Assembly (NCBI RefSeq): GCF_012273895.1
Contig: NC_052108.1
Coordinates: 4,216,001 to 4,280,000, forward strand
Source: Zerene cesonia
Lineage: Eukaryota; Arthropoda; Insecta; Lepidoptera; Pieridae
DNA length: 64,000 nt
Reading direction: 5' to 3'
Within the stretch, counting starts at the first letter, position 1, and every line of letters begins with the position of its first letter. Under the pieces are notes generated by a model. That model searched no databases, had not been told where the DNA came from, and saw only the letters and a program-made list of their open reading frames with translations. Below are positions 25,501-37,200 of this stretch, piece by piece. A program made the position numbers and the translations under genes.

Positions 25501-26601
25501 ACCTGGCGAACTTCACAAAGCCATTGACCTTTTTTTGAAACATTTATCCGTATTTTTTACCTTTTTAAGCCTTCCCTGGATATTATGAATGCAGAAAAAC
25601 CAAAATTATCAAAGTCGGCCCAGCCATTCTCGAGTTTTAGCGAGACTAACGAACAGCAATTGATTTTTAAATATAAGATTTTCACATTTACAAATTATAA
25701 ATAACATAATTTTGATTGAATTGGAAAATTACTCACCTTTGATGGCACTAAAAATCTGTCAGGTATTCTCTGAAGCTTTTGTTGCTTCTCACTTGGTCCA
25801 AATCCTAAAGCTAGTAGAACTGACTCGGCATCAACTTTTCTAGCTCCAAGTACATTTAAAACAGAACTGCCACTGGACCCACTAGCATCAGACTGAAATC
25901 ATGCAAAAATAAAATAACATGAAGGTAGGTACAGTCATTAGCCTTGTACTTAGGAGTGTTGAATTTATGAAATAATAATGTGTTTTTTAAATAGATAGTA
26001 TGGTGAAATAAAATCAAAATAAACTCTTTGAATTGCTCCAAGTGTTTAATTTAATGTTATTTTTTATTTTTATTTATGTACATGAAAAATTGTTATATTT
26101 AAAAAAATATATAAATCCAACAATATTCAATACCCACTTGCAGAGATTGATCTCTTAATAAAGGATTTTTAATTCTAGGCGAGCAACCTTCAGACTGAAT
26201 GGAATGATCTCTTTTTAATTTTGTTTTAGAACTCTTTGATTGGATATTAGTTAGAACTCCACTCTCTAAAGATTTCCTCTTCCATATTTCTTTTGTTTCT
26301 GGAACTTCCAATGTTTGGTCATCTTGTAATATATCATTATTAGCTTCAATGACTGTGTTTTCAGTAATGGAATCTTCAGCCTTAATATCTCCTGAAACTG
26401 TTCTTGAATCTGTTTCTTTTTCATTAGTTCCATTTAATGTGATTGGAACATTGGACTCAGCTTGGTTTTGGTCTGTATCAAGTGGCAGCGAGTCCAGCCA
26501 CTGCTGAACTGGGCTGCTACGACGCATGTCGTCGATGACACCACTTAGCCAGCCCCGCACTTTACGCTCTAATATTGAAGAAACTGATTCATTGAAAGTA
26601 T
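22558..26601 (-). CDS. KRAP/TESPA1 (ITPRID)-like protein, C-terminal four exons
   Basis: Exons 26601-26138, 25892-25737, 25135-25042 and 22727-22558 join in phase to about 294 codons ending in TGA. The first begins mid-codon (needs one base before AT), so coding exons upstream are missing from my model. The first exon encodes a WLSG/WLDSLPL region followed by an acidic, Ser/Asn-rich and probably disordered stretch, ending RDQSLQ. The second and third read VLLALGFG, IPDRFL, then QGISTEQFIKNEQ. This matches the IP3-receptor-binding domain of KRAP/TESPA1 (ITPRID) proteins, where LGFG is followed by IP-x-RF and a KGI(D/N)xxxFL helix. Those proteins tether IP3 receptors and actin near the ER. The last exon (STIVAKIIDCLLQ) looks helical. 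The assignment rests on remembered motif order, so treat the function as likely rather than proven. A SINE sits in the last intron. Confidence 0.62.
23547..23763 (-). mobile_element. tRNA-derived SINE with target-site duplication
   Basis: On the minus strand the element starts with a tRNA-like head: A-box-like tggtacagtggttaacgcg and B-box ggttcgattcc, with T-arm pairing. A body follows containing a short A run, 'gatcacctacttgtcc' and a second A run. The 13-bp sequence agcttattatatt occurs at both ends (23534-23546 and 23764-23776), a clean target-site duplication. It is inserted in the last intron of the KRAP-like gene. The tRNA-like head is not counted as a tRNA gene because the element continues past the 3' stem. 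Confidence 0.85.
25495..25690 (+). repeat. Retroelement-tail-like dispersed repeat
   Basis: Starts 'gactagctgacctggcgaac' and carries 'tcggcccagccattctcgag' and 'aacgaacagcaatt'. This is the layout of a repeat very common in moths and butterflies (a question of which LINE or Helitron family is open). It lies in an intron of the KRAP-like gene. Confidence 0.5.
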
Positions 26602-27705
26602 CTAGAATAACATTTTATTATGTAAAATTACTTTTTTATCAAATACAATCTGCATATATTCTTGTTAATTCCACAGAATTTTAAGTCTTTGTTTATACTA
26701 GTTTAAATAAATATATACAGGTACCTACTTCTTTACCACATTACTTACATCCAAATATCAAATGTAATAATTGTGATCACAAATAATATCTTCAGATGAC
26801 AAATGACATGCACATATGCCAACTATCATAACATGACTTTCCTAACGCTAAGTATTCTCATTTGCACCTACCAATCACAAAACAAACATTTAATACACGA
26901 CTATTAGATATTTTCGCATATACTCATATACATAGATATCTACTTGTAATGGAACTACAATTTCACCAAACGAACCTTGCTTTGGATCCATCCTTTTATT
27001 ATAAAAGGCTGCATGCAATAAAGGATTTGTTAACGACATGCTACAATTCTGGGTGTTAATGTTTGATTCTAAATAAAGTTGATGAAATATTCCACTTACC
27101 ACTTGATTTACAATAGTCTGGACATGTATATGAAAATCACATTAGAGCTATTAAACTCCTTACTTTGCTTGATAGAAAAACGTATGTTTCATCAAAGAAG
27201 TAAACTAAATTAACATATAATACTAAATTTTATTTAGATAGGATTTTTTAGGATAAAGATTGAACTTATTTAGCTCATTATAAACGTCAGTTCCTAAACA
27301 TCACACAATGACATAAAAGTACTCTGTGAACATCACTACACTGACAAGTGACAAAATAAAATATCATACTTACATACAATATGTGACAAATATTGCAGAA
27401 GTGTAACACATTAAGCACACTAATAACAAAAGTGTGCAAATAACTAAAATAGAGAGCCGCATAAGAGTAGAAAACGTGTCACGAAAGAAGTCATGGCAAA
27501 GGTAGCTGTTAAACGTAGGTAGAGTTTCTCTGTCTACGGGTAGCAACAATGACAGGTTTGCTATATTATAGAAAAAGATCACGAGTTGTCTCCCTACCAC
27601 CTAGAACCTTATGAGCTAACCTTAGGAATAAATGTAGATTCTAATCAAACTATGAATCGCATGGAAATGTACCCATATAATAAAACAGTAGAAAACTGTA
27701 TGTAC

Positions 27706-27817
27706 GAGAAATTTTGAAAGAATAGAAAAAATTCGATCAAGAGGCAGGATTCAATTTCTATTCTTTCAAAATTTCTCACTTATAAAGCATTTCAATGCTA
27801 TAAAACTAAAAATTAAA
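27706..27817. repeat. SINE fragments in head-to-head inverted arrangement
   Basis: A minus-oriented fragment (27706-27752, including part of the tRNA-like T-arm region) abuts a plus-oriented tail fragment (27753-27817). The sequences at 27706-27725 and 27758-27777 are exact 20-base reverse complements, so the DNA could fold into a hairpin. The tail part is nearly identical to 28055-28118. Confidence 0.75.
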
Positions 27818-27973
27818 TTTAACAAAGGCCGCGTTCCATCGATACAATATTGTAATCATTGAAATAATGTTTCGTATTGGTTGTGATGGTTCTTAATCAT
27901 CTCAATAGATGGCGTGGGGTGCCCCTTAGGCACATGAAACCGAAAGAGTAGAGGAAATTCGATTACTGTGGCA

Positions 27974-28118
27974 GGATCACGGGTGGCCGAGAGGCTAGGC
28001 GTTGCTACGGTTAGGCAAGAAACGCAGGTTTGAATCCTGCCTCGTGATCGAATTTTTTCTATTCTTTCAAAATTTCTCATTTATAAAGCATTTCAATGCT
28101 ATAAAACTAAAAATTAAA
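27974..28118 (+). mobile_element. tRNA-derived SINE copy
   Basis: Begins gatcacgg, continues with an A-box-like tggccgagaggctaggcg and a T-arm gcagg-tttgaat-cctgc, and closes with cgtgatc, which pairs with the first seven bases. The D- and anticodon-arm region folds only roughly, and the tRNA-like head is followed by a non-tRNA body ('ctattctttcaaaatttctc', then 'gcatttcaatgctataaaac'). This is a SINE head and not a tRNA gene. Confidence 0.75.
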
Positions 28119-28890
28119 CTGCATGTACATTGAATATATATAAAAATGTACATATGGGAGTAGGTGCAAAAAAAGTTATACCTGATAACGCAACCCATCT
28201 TACCGTCAATGCCTTACAACGTAATATTGCAGTAGCTGAAATCCTCACTAGGTGCGATGAGACTGTATCCATACCGTGCATACCACTCATCACCCACAAT
28301 GGTGTAACCAATTTACACTTCACACATCATAAGTACCAATGGACTATGGGTGCTAAATATCTGATGGCAAACCTGTATACATAATAAATTATGTAATGTT
28401 GTAACTGTTCTCTATTTTTTGGTGCCCTTGAGAAGAATAAATAAAATAGACGAACATCCACACTTAGGTATCTGCTATAACTCTATTATATCTGTTTTAC
28501 CCCACTCTTTCCCTCTCCGGCATCATCCAAAAATAGCTATCTATCTGCTTTCATTCCGTGTCTCATTCCGCCTCAGTCTGTGTCTGAAACAAAGACATTA
28601 TACTACTACCTAGACGGTGCACTAAAAATGTTTTCTTTTATAATATTGGATTTATTTATATTATTATAATATTCTTATGTGTGGAAGCTAATCAAAAGCA
28701 GTTCTGGCGATGGGTCTGGTAGTGGTCCTCTTGGTAGTGTGACTTTGACTAATCTTGCAAATTGAAGGAATAATTGATTTTTGTAGAAATGGTAGAAAGT
28801 TTCATATTTTTTATCACATTTTTAGGATAACTGTGTTGGAGAATTTTGTTGAACAAAAACATTTTTGACCCCTACCGCAGATCAACAGTT

Positions 28891-28967
28891 CGCTACGGTT
28901 AGGCAAAAGACGCGGGTTCGAATCTCGCCTCGTGATCAATTTTTTTCTATTCTTTCAAAATTTCTCA
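28891..28967 (+). mobile_element. 5'-truncated copy of the same SINE
   Basis: It shares 'cgctacggttaggcaa', the B-box 'gggttcgaatc', 'gcctcgtgatc' and the 'ctattctttcaaaatttctc' body with the copy at 27974-28118. The A-box half and the distal tail are missing. Confidence 0.75.
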
Positions 28968-29399
28968 AAATAATTTTTGTTTGAAATCAGGTCTTTGGTC
29001 TTACATGTGTGCCCATTTTTACTTGGTAGAGTTCTGAGAATTTGAAGGATTTATTTTTTTGCTAAAAATAGTAATTCATACAAATAATTGTGGCGCATTT
29101 ACTATTCACATTTTATTTATACATACCCAATATGTAAACCTATGTTTTAGATTATTTTAGCACGTATTTATTTAAGTAGTATAATACACACTCATTTTTC
29201 AAGTAACTTGTCCCATTTTTTGTTTGGCCATGGTCATCTCATTAGAAAAACACACACTACCTATGTGAGCCCTCTCACTCGGACCAGAATTTGCACCATA
29301 GTGCACAGTTTAATTTATAGCTTAACATCTTTGGTCTGACTAGAACAGATATCTTGAATAACTACGAGCCACGAAACTTGAGATCATTTCAATTTTTTT

Positions 29400-29610
29400 A
29401 AACTAGACGCTCGTCCCGGCTTCGTCTGGTTATCAAGATTCTTGTTTCATCCCCAGGGAACATTTAATCGGTATAAAAAGTATCCTATCACCCAAGTCAG
29501 CTTGTGTCTGTATACCAAATTTCATCAAAATCCGTTCAATAGTTTTAAGGGTGATTGATGGACAAGCATCTAAACAAACTAACTTTCAAATTTATAATAT
29601 TATTGTTGTA
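29400..29610 (+). repeat. Retroelement-tail-like dispersed repeat
   Basis: Carries 'gtcccggcttcgtctgg', 'ggtataaaaagtatcctat', 'ccaaatttcatcaaaatccg', 'aaacaaactaactttc' and a final 'ttataatattat'. This order is that of a repeat found thousands of times in lepidopteran genomes. No coding capacity. Confidence 0.7.
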
Positions 29611-30510
29611 TCGACATGTAATGTCTGCCAGGCCAAGTGCCCTGCGTGATGGATGACGGCCTGAATCTTGATGTTTAAAAACAAAATAATAATTATTTTA
29701 GATCCAATTATTCATAACAGGCATCCGACCAACGGCTTGATTAAATAATTCAGCTACGCTGTCTATATCATATCTCCTTCTTACTTTAATCATTTTAGAG
29801 TGAAATATATTGTTTAATGAAAATGTATTAATTAAAACATCGATACCAAGAATTTTCTGTATATGCAATGTTTGAAATTATTTCGTTGGTATTGACGTCA
29901 TATTTTATACAAACGGCACGAGTAGAATTAAAGTTTTTGCTACTCGGAAGTCGGCGCTAAAGTTTGTGATAATTTGTATTTCGCACTTCGCATTTTTGTT
30001 TCGTTGCGCAAACTGTTGCAAAGTGCGGACGAATGTTCAAAGTTTTTTGGAAAAACTCGAGTTTAGTTGTGATTCACGTTTTTAATATAATTCTTCCGTT
30101 TGAAAGTTGAAATCAAAAGAGTATTTATGTTTCATAAGTAAAAAATCTGGTGGCCGTTTACATCATGTTTTTCCTTTTTTCATACGGACATTAAAGCTTC
30201 TGCTAATAGCTGTACTATATATGTAGAAATAAATTTCAACGTCCGTCTCTTCAAAAACAATACTATGAAGGCCGAAATAATGTTTTTGTTGTTCCAATTT
30301 CCTTGCCCGCGTTTAATAAATCTATGAAGTAGGTGGGTCTTGATACTATTATAATTCTGTAGAAAAGCTTTTGAACGATGTTATATGAAGTTAAAAAACG
30401 CCACGGTGCGTTAAGTAGTTTTTGGACCATCAAAAAATGATAAAAACGTCCAATAAGAAATAACATTAAAATGAAAGATTTTTTAATATTCACCATATGT
30501 ACAATAAGTG

Positions 30511-30511
30511 A

Positions 30512-30560
<49 letters not shown>
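30511..30560. repeat. (TA)n microsatellite ending in an assembly gap
   Basis: A pure TA run reaches the first N of the 70-base gap at 30561-30630; the array probably continues into the gap. Confidence 0.95.
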
Positions 30561-30630
30561 NNNNNNNNNNNNNNNNNNNNNNNNNNNNNNNNNNNNNNNN
30601 NNNNNNNNNNNNNNNNNNNNNNNNNNNNNN
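30561..30630. other. Assembly gap (70 N)
   Basis: Seventy Ns, flanked on the left by the TA microsatellite. Confidence 0.99.
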
Positions 30631-30639
30631 TAATTATAA

Positions 30640-30775
30640 TTTCTATTTCATCATCATCAGCCCATATATGTTACTGGACGCAGGTCTCCTGTAAGGGTTC
30701 AGGCCATAATTCACCACGCCAAGTGCGGGGTTGCAAATGTCACATGTTATCGAACTTTTAAGTCTTGGACCTTCC
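30640..30775 (+). repeat. Dispersed lepidopteran repeat fragment
   Basis: Contains 'catcatcatcagcccatata', 'tactggacgcaggtctcc' and a later 'accacgccaagtgcgg', the ordered hallmark of a very common moth/butterfly repeat. It has no intact frame. Confidence 0.6.
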
Positions 30776-31046
30776 GGTTTATGATAAAGATTAGATTTAG
30801 ATTTTATATTCGAACATGTCACTAATCTGCTTTGTAAAAGTCTGTTTAGCTATAAATTAAATTTATCATTAAGTGATACAAAAAGATGTCAGTTAAAACA
30901 CTTTTGCATTATAAAGAAAAGACAGAATTATAAATAAAGAATATTTATTTTTTTCTATAAACATTTTATTCCGTTTTTAATATCTTCATTGGCTCACATC
31001 ATATAAATCCGAATCGCATTGGGCTTTCGTCAACGAAGTCGTGTGC

Positions 31047-31148
31047 ATGGATGGAGAAGAGTTCAGCGATCGGACCGCGTGCCGACACCAAGACGAAGCG
31101 CCCAGCGCGTACGGCTCCTTAGCTAAACAATTTGTGCATCGAGGTCAG
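31047..31148 (+). other. Candidate plus-strand first coding exon (34 codons)
   Basis: An ATG opens 34 codons ending exactly at a strong donor (CAG|gtaaag). Base composition is GC-richer than the surroundings. No AG acceptor with a pyrimidine tract lies between the upstream in-frame stop (near 30981) and this ATG, so it could only be a first exon. The donor phase is 0, the same as the acceptor phase at 46260 of the TMEM200-like gene. If joined, it would be an alternative N-terminus and the dipeptidase gene would lie in the intron. I found no other downstream partner. It could also be chance. Confidence 0.3.
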
Positions 31149-31275
31149 GTAAAGATTACTTTAATCGCTAAATCACATTTGGACACTAATATACATATTT
31201 TATAACTACGTTCAACAAATGTCAATATTGAGCAGTACGAGGAGGGCCGCGAAAGCGCGCGGCTCGGAGCCTGCG

Positions 31276-34200
31276 TCACGCAGGCCCGTACACGCAGTCA
31301 CCGCGGCGAACTCCAGGAGATTCTTCGCCCGGTAAAACGGCTGCACGTCGCCATTGATCACGCACACGCTCTACATCTTGCATAACGCGTACAACATTCA
31401 TACCAGCAAGTTTACGCACGTCATCTTCACTCCAGTCAGGATCTCGCAATAATTCTGCGAGCAAATGAGGATACCGTGAAACGTCTTCTAATCCTTCGGG
31501 TGGTGCATCGATACCATCATATCCTGCACCCAATCCTACGTGCTCTACACCAGCTACTCGACGAACATGGTTTATATGAGCTACAACGTCTTCCACAGTG
31601 GCACGTTCTCCACACGTTACGAGCTTAGCATAAAAATTAATCATAACGACACCTCCATTTGCAGCAATCATACGTAAAAGATCATCCGGAACATTTCGGG
31701 AAGAGTTACATATTGCTGCTGCACCTGAGTGTGAAAAAACTACAGGAGCTTGAGTCGTTTCTAGAGCATCCCTTGCTGTTTCCTCTCCTGCATGAGACAG
31801 ATCCACTATCATCCCTAGACGATTCATTTCACGTACCACGGCGCGTCCGAACTCTGTGAGTCCACCAGAAGTGCCAGCGGCACGCGCCCATCGCGTATCA
31901 CACGTATGAGTTACCGTTAGATATCGAGCACCCAGCTGATAAAATGCGCGCAGCACCGCAAGTGAATCTCCAAGGGCATGACCACCTTCAACTCCAATCA
32001 GTGAGGCTATTCGACCGTCACGATGAGCCTCTAATAGTTCTGCGGCATCAGTTACTAATGCAAGGTGGGCCGCATTCATGTCCACTATTCTTTTAATAAC
32101 ATCCATCTGTTCTAGGGCTAGTTGCACTGCATCTTTGTCTCGCGCACCACAAGGAACATAGGCTGACCAAAATTGCGCACCGACTTGTCCGAGTCGTAGC
32201 CGTGGTATATCAGTGTGCGACCAGCGCGAACGAGCCCACGGTTCGAGGCCTTCCAAGCCGGCACTTAAATTAAAATCTCCTATTTTATTATGTAAGAATT
32301 TTCTAACGTTCCAAGCCAAATCGTTATGGCCATCGATGAGTGGAAAATCACGTAACATCCGCCTTATAGTGGTTAATCGCTGTTCGGGCGTCGCGCGACC
32401 ACCACCACCAAGAGCGAGTGGCAACGCAAGTGCGGCGCCAAGTCCGGCCAACACGACGAGCCCAGCAAGGGCAATTCTCCATCTTGGCCGTCTCGGCGTT
32501 GGCTTTTCGTCAGAGCTTCCTGATGCCGAAGCTGAGAGTGAATCCGGTGCCCAACGACCACAACGTTCCGCCACATCTGGTATGGAACCAGGAAACGTCA
32601 TGCCTTCTGGTACCGCCGCCTATAAAAGACAAATTACCAATATTATTTACTTTTTCATTTTAATATAATTTACTATCGCTATTTTTAATGCCATTATTTA
32701 TTTTATATTACCTAATCGAATACATTTATCTCGTTAATACTTTCGATACTAACTATGATATCTCCGTATTAGATATAAGCGAGACGAAAAAATACCGGTT
32801 TGTTGTGTTATAGTGATAGGGCAATAAATAAATGCCTGATCTTAGCTTGTTTAATGTACGACATTAATTTATCACTAATTAATGAAAATTTCTAAAAGTT
32901 TTTGACTTGCATGGTATTATTTTTTAACCCAAAAAACTGCTCACACATAAAAGAGTACAAACAACACATATTACATAGGCTTAGAACGGTACAAAGGCTA
33001 TTTGAATCGTGACCGACATTTTCAGAATACTATAGGTACAGATACAATACCGTACGATACGCATATCTCATTCGCTCATTATCATTCCATTGATTGTTAC
33101 TTGTTCATAGTGTTACACTATATGTATATCATAGATTCAATTTTCTTCATATCGATATCATTATGTAAATTGTTAATTAACCCAGTTAAGGATAGAACTA
33201 CACAGGTGTTGTTATAACTACTAACCCTATCCTATCCTATTAATCCTACTATCCTTCTCCCTACTATCCTACTTTAATATTATAAATGCGAAAGTTTGTA
33301 AGGATACGTGTGTTGCTCTTTCACGCAAAAACTACTAAACCAACATAGGCAACTTTTTATCCCGATATTCCTACGGGATACAGACTTACGCGGGAGAAAC
33401 CGCGGGGCCAGCTAGTTATAGAAAAAAACTAAGTACTTTGTGTATAGATCATCAAATTCATAAAGTGTTTAGATTATAAAATTTGCTATACGTTTAGATC
33501 GCAACACATAAGATTGTGGAAAAAAATTTGTTGACAATGTTGTTCATCTATTGTGAGCATTGCATTTATGAAATCATAAAAAACCCCACCATAATCAGTT
33601 GTGTAGTTTTCAAGATTTAAGCATACATAGGGACATAGATACAGACAGAGAAAGCGACTTTGTATTATACCATGTAGTGATGAGAGCTTTTAAAATTATC
33701 GAAAACAAAAGAAATGTGTAATATTTATATATTTACAGTAACAAACATGTACATTTGTGTTATTACAAATACTTCAATGTAAGTACTAACTGATTTCGTA
33801 ACAAAATTTAAAAAATAGAGAAAGTCGAGAGGAACCTAAAGTCGGTTAAGTGTGTTTCGGACTGCGACACTAAGAGCTCCGTACAAATAAGCATAAGAGC
33901 GATTGCAAACAATATGTAAACATACGTACATTGACCCATTGGCCTGGGTATCATTGGCAAACCAACTGTCAATTTATGACCGGGTCAACCGGAGCTTAAC
34001 CTCCATTATTTATTATTTATTTTTATGCCACATCAAAAATACATCTCTGAAAATTTCATTCTACCTATCACGGTTCATGAGATACAACCTGGTTACAGAC
34101 GGACGGACAGACAAATATAACACGCGTTAACCTAAGTTTACAGGAAACTAACCTATACTAAAAAGTCAATACATACAATATATTGTGTTTACAAATCCTA

Positions 34201-37200
34201 CGAACCGTAAATAAACCCTAAAATCTAAATAAATTAAAATAAATATCCAGTCAGATTTATCGAATGCAGGTGTTTCGACATGCGCCTCTGGAATAAGTGC
34301 GTTCGCTGCGAATAATTTGATTCTTAACTTTCTTATTTCTGATCTGATAACAAGAAACATAAGATTAAATAGATATATAATCAAACAATACAGCTGTTGT
34401 TTATTTCCTGCGAACATAAATTATTCTGAAAGTATTAGAGACAATTAAGTGTTAGATAATATTTCCTATAACCAAATAAACATGGTAAAATGATAGAAAA
34501 CTTAGATGCACGTCAGCAACTTTCCGCGCATTTAAGATAATCTGTTACATCTACACTTAAATCTTTGGAAATAAAGCTATATCTTTCCAACGTGCAAACG
34601 CTATCGTGTAGGTAGCCGTAATGCATTTAGGTTTCAATGTCGACAAATCATATTAGTTATATTATATTAGGCAAAATTTATTACAGTATGCATATGTGAT
34701 CCAATTGGCGCTGAGAACACAGCAATAGAATTCGACTGCTGCATGTGTAGGTCTCTACAGAATGACAATAATTTGCCGCATGTTCAATTATGCAAGGGGA
34801 ACACATAATATGGGGAGGTTCTAGGGGGACCTGAATAGCCTCTGACCCATTTACAGAGAGTACTGGCGTGAATGCCTCCCTCAAACCGGGATTTCAAGGG
34901 AGTTAACATTAAACAAACAGTTATTCATTCATACAGCGTTACAAGTGATTACTTGCTATATACACATTAAATAAAATTATTCTATGGAAATGAAATGGAT
35001 AAATTGTATCTATGTGTGGTAAATATAGATTTTTTCTTTTTCGTTAATTTATATTAGCATCTAACATATATAAATTGTAGAATATTTATTATTAACAAAT
35101 TTATTTCGATTTTAATATTGGATGAAATGGAGAATTGATATTATCGAGTAGGTAAGTATTATAATTAAATCTGCTCACAGTAAAATCTCTATGTTATGAC
35201 CTTGTTCATTTCAATCTCATTACTTTTCATTTTGTTCTTAGAAAAAAGCCTTTTGTTGTGTAGAAAAAATCTTAATGAGTCCAGCTGTATGTTTTTCACA
35301 ATGTTCTACTTTCTGTATAAGACCTTGTGTTATAAACTTTTAAGATTTAGTATTTCCCAGAGCTGACGGTGGCGGGCATGAATGTGTTCAGACAAACAAT
35401 ACTTATTTTAGTAAAAACCTGTTCAACTGAAGTTTTCTGTTTATTGAATGCCACAATTATAGCAGGTACTTAAGTGGTATAAAATACATAATTCTGTTTT
35501 GTGTGATCAAGTATGAGTAAAAGCCCCCTTTAAGAATCTTAAATGCACAGGAAGTTAGATTAAATATTATACTTTTAATTGAATGAGAATGTATCAAAAT
35601 GTTTATTATCTTAAAATATAAATTAGTTCATCCAAACCTAACTACCTGAAGAAATACTTCAGATTACATCACACATCCGGGATGCTTGTCTCCTGAACCT
35701 GCAGCTCTCAATAACTTAGATTCAGATAAAATCAAACCGACAAGCTATATTCAACCCTATTTAACAAGAGGTCATAGCGGTCAATAGTTTTCGAAGTATG
35801 TACCTATACTAGATTTACTGAGCCAAAGTAAAATGTTGGTATATTTAAAAATACATATAACGTTCTGAAAATAAATAAAATTACAGGTTTCACAGTGAGT
35901 TCTTGAATATTTGAATAACATATTGTATAATAAGCCTAAATAACGATACGCGTTTGACTTTTTAAGAATTGTAAGATGAACAATTATACAGTGCCCCAGC
36001 AACTTTCTGATAACAGAATGAAACAGATAAAGATGCCTAGTATAGCATGTAGTATATTTATCTATACTGTTCTGCAGAACACTGAAAAATAGGTAGGTTA
36101 ATTAATTTATTTTATTTAAATAACGTTTTCTTTAGTATTTCTTTCTTGCCCTATTTTAAAAGTCAAAGAGCTAAATAAACTCTCTTGTACCATTATAAGT
36201 CCTCAAACTTGAATGAAATGAAATGAAACCGAAACTACCTGGAAAATGCTAGTTTCTCTGTTCAACACTCGCTTTCAACATTTCGTCGAGAACGTTTGTT
36301 AAAAGCTCAGTTGGTAAACGAGAATCTATAAACAAAGCATTGCTACTTTTTTATTTTGTAAACAAACATTAAAATTACGACTTTAATGTTGAAAACAATA
36401 ATTATACATATCAGGTATATCATTTGATTATATCTTTTATACCACCTGAAAATCCATTGGCTGATGATTAATTGCTAATTAAGTTCTAATTAAAATATTT
36501 TGTAAAAGCGTAGGTGTAGAAATCGATTCACTGCAAGCGTCGCCAGGCTGCACAGCTGTCTGTAGTGTGCACTCTGCACTGTGTACCCCAACGACCGGCA
36601 TAATGTCGCGTGAAATTTGCGCCCCCATTGTTACCTCGGAACTAACCATCCGAACGCATCACTCTTTTATAGAACGCGGAGACCTGAATGTTCTTTCAAC
36701 CGAGTCTGGTTTAATGAACGCAGGGCGTAATTGTAATTAATCTACTATTCACAGATTTTGTAAATACTGTCAACATTGAGCGGAATATAAAGAAAACTTC
36801 TCACGTTTTTTTTTACACAAAGCAAAGACATGATGTAATTCAATCATAGTTTCGCTACTTACTTACTTACTTACATACAAAAAACTACTTGAATTAACTA
36901 TGAAATATAAAAAAATAAAGTGATTGTTTGATTGTGATATGACTATTTTTCAAACCTTTTTATTTTATTTACCATTTACTTTACTTATTATACATTATAA
37001 TTTACAGCAATCGTTTAATCATGGGGCTGCCGCTTCTATTTCTACTAAGCAAGCAGTGATTATGCGTCGTAACATTTTTTGAAGTGAGACCTTTTTTGGA
37101 TGACCGCATTTTAAAACTAGGTCATTCTTTAAAATTAGGCATTAGCCCACCCTTATGAACAAGCCGTTGTATACAAAGATAGAACGAATCAATATTTTCG

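Larger units (their letters stand above)
26602..30480. other. Intergenic, repeat-rich DNA
   Basis: Upstream exons of the KRAP-like gene should lie in this interval or beyond, but I could not fix them. An 18-nt candidate, ag-flanked and ending at a consensus gtaagt donor near 27101, would keep phase, yet is too short to call. Open frames at 26890-27102 and 27370-27600 (minus) show no family features. Three tRNA-derived SINE pieces and one retroelement-tail repeat are listed separately. Confidence 0.5.

Noticed and set aside
26890..27102. Possible 5' coding exon of the KRAP-like gene
   Set aside because: Its best donor leaves phase 0, whereas the next known exon needs one extra base; no other support.
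27974..28049. Possible tRNA gene on the plus strand
   Set aside because: The outer stem and T-arm pair, but two extra bases disrupt the 3' stem, the D and anticodon arms are poor, and the sequence continues as a SINE seen again at 28.9 kb.
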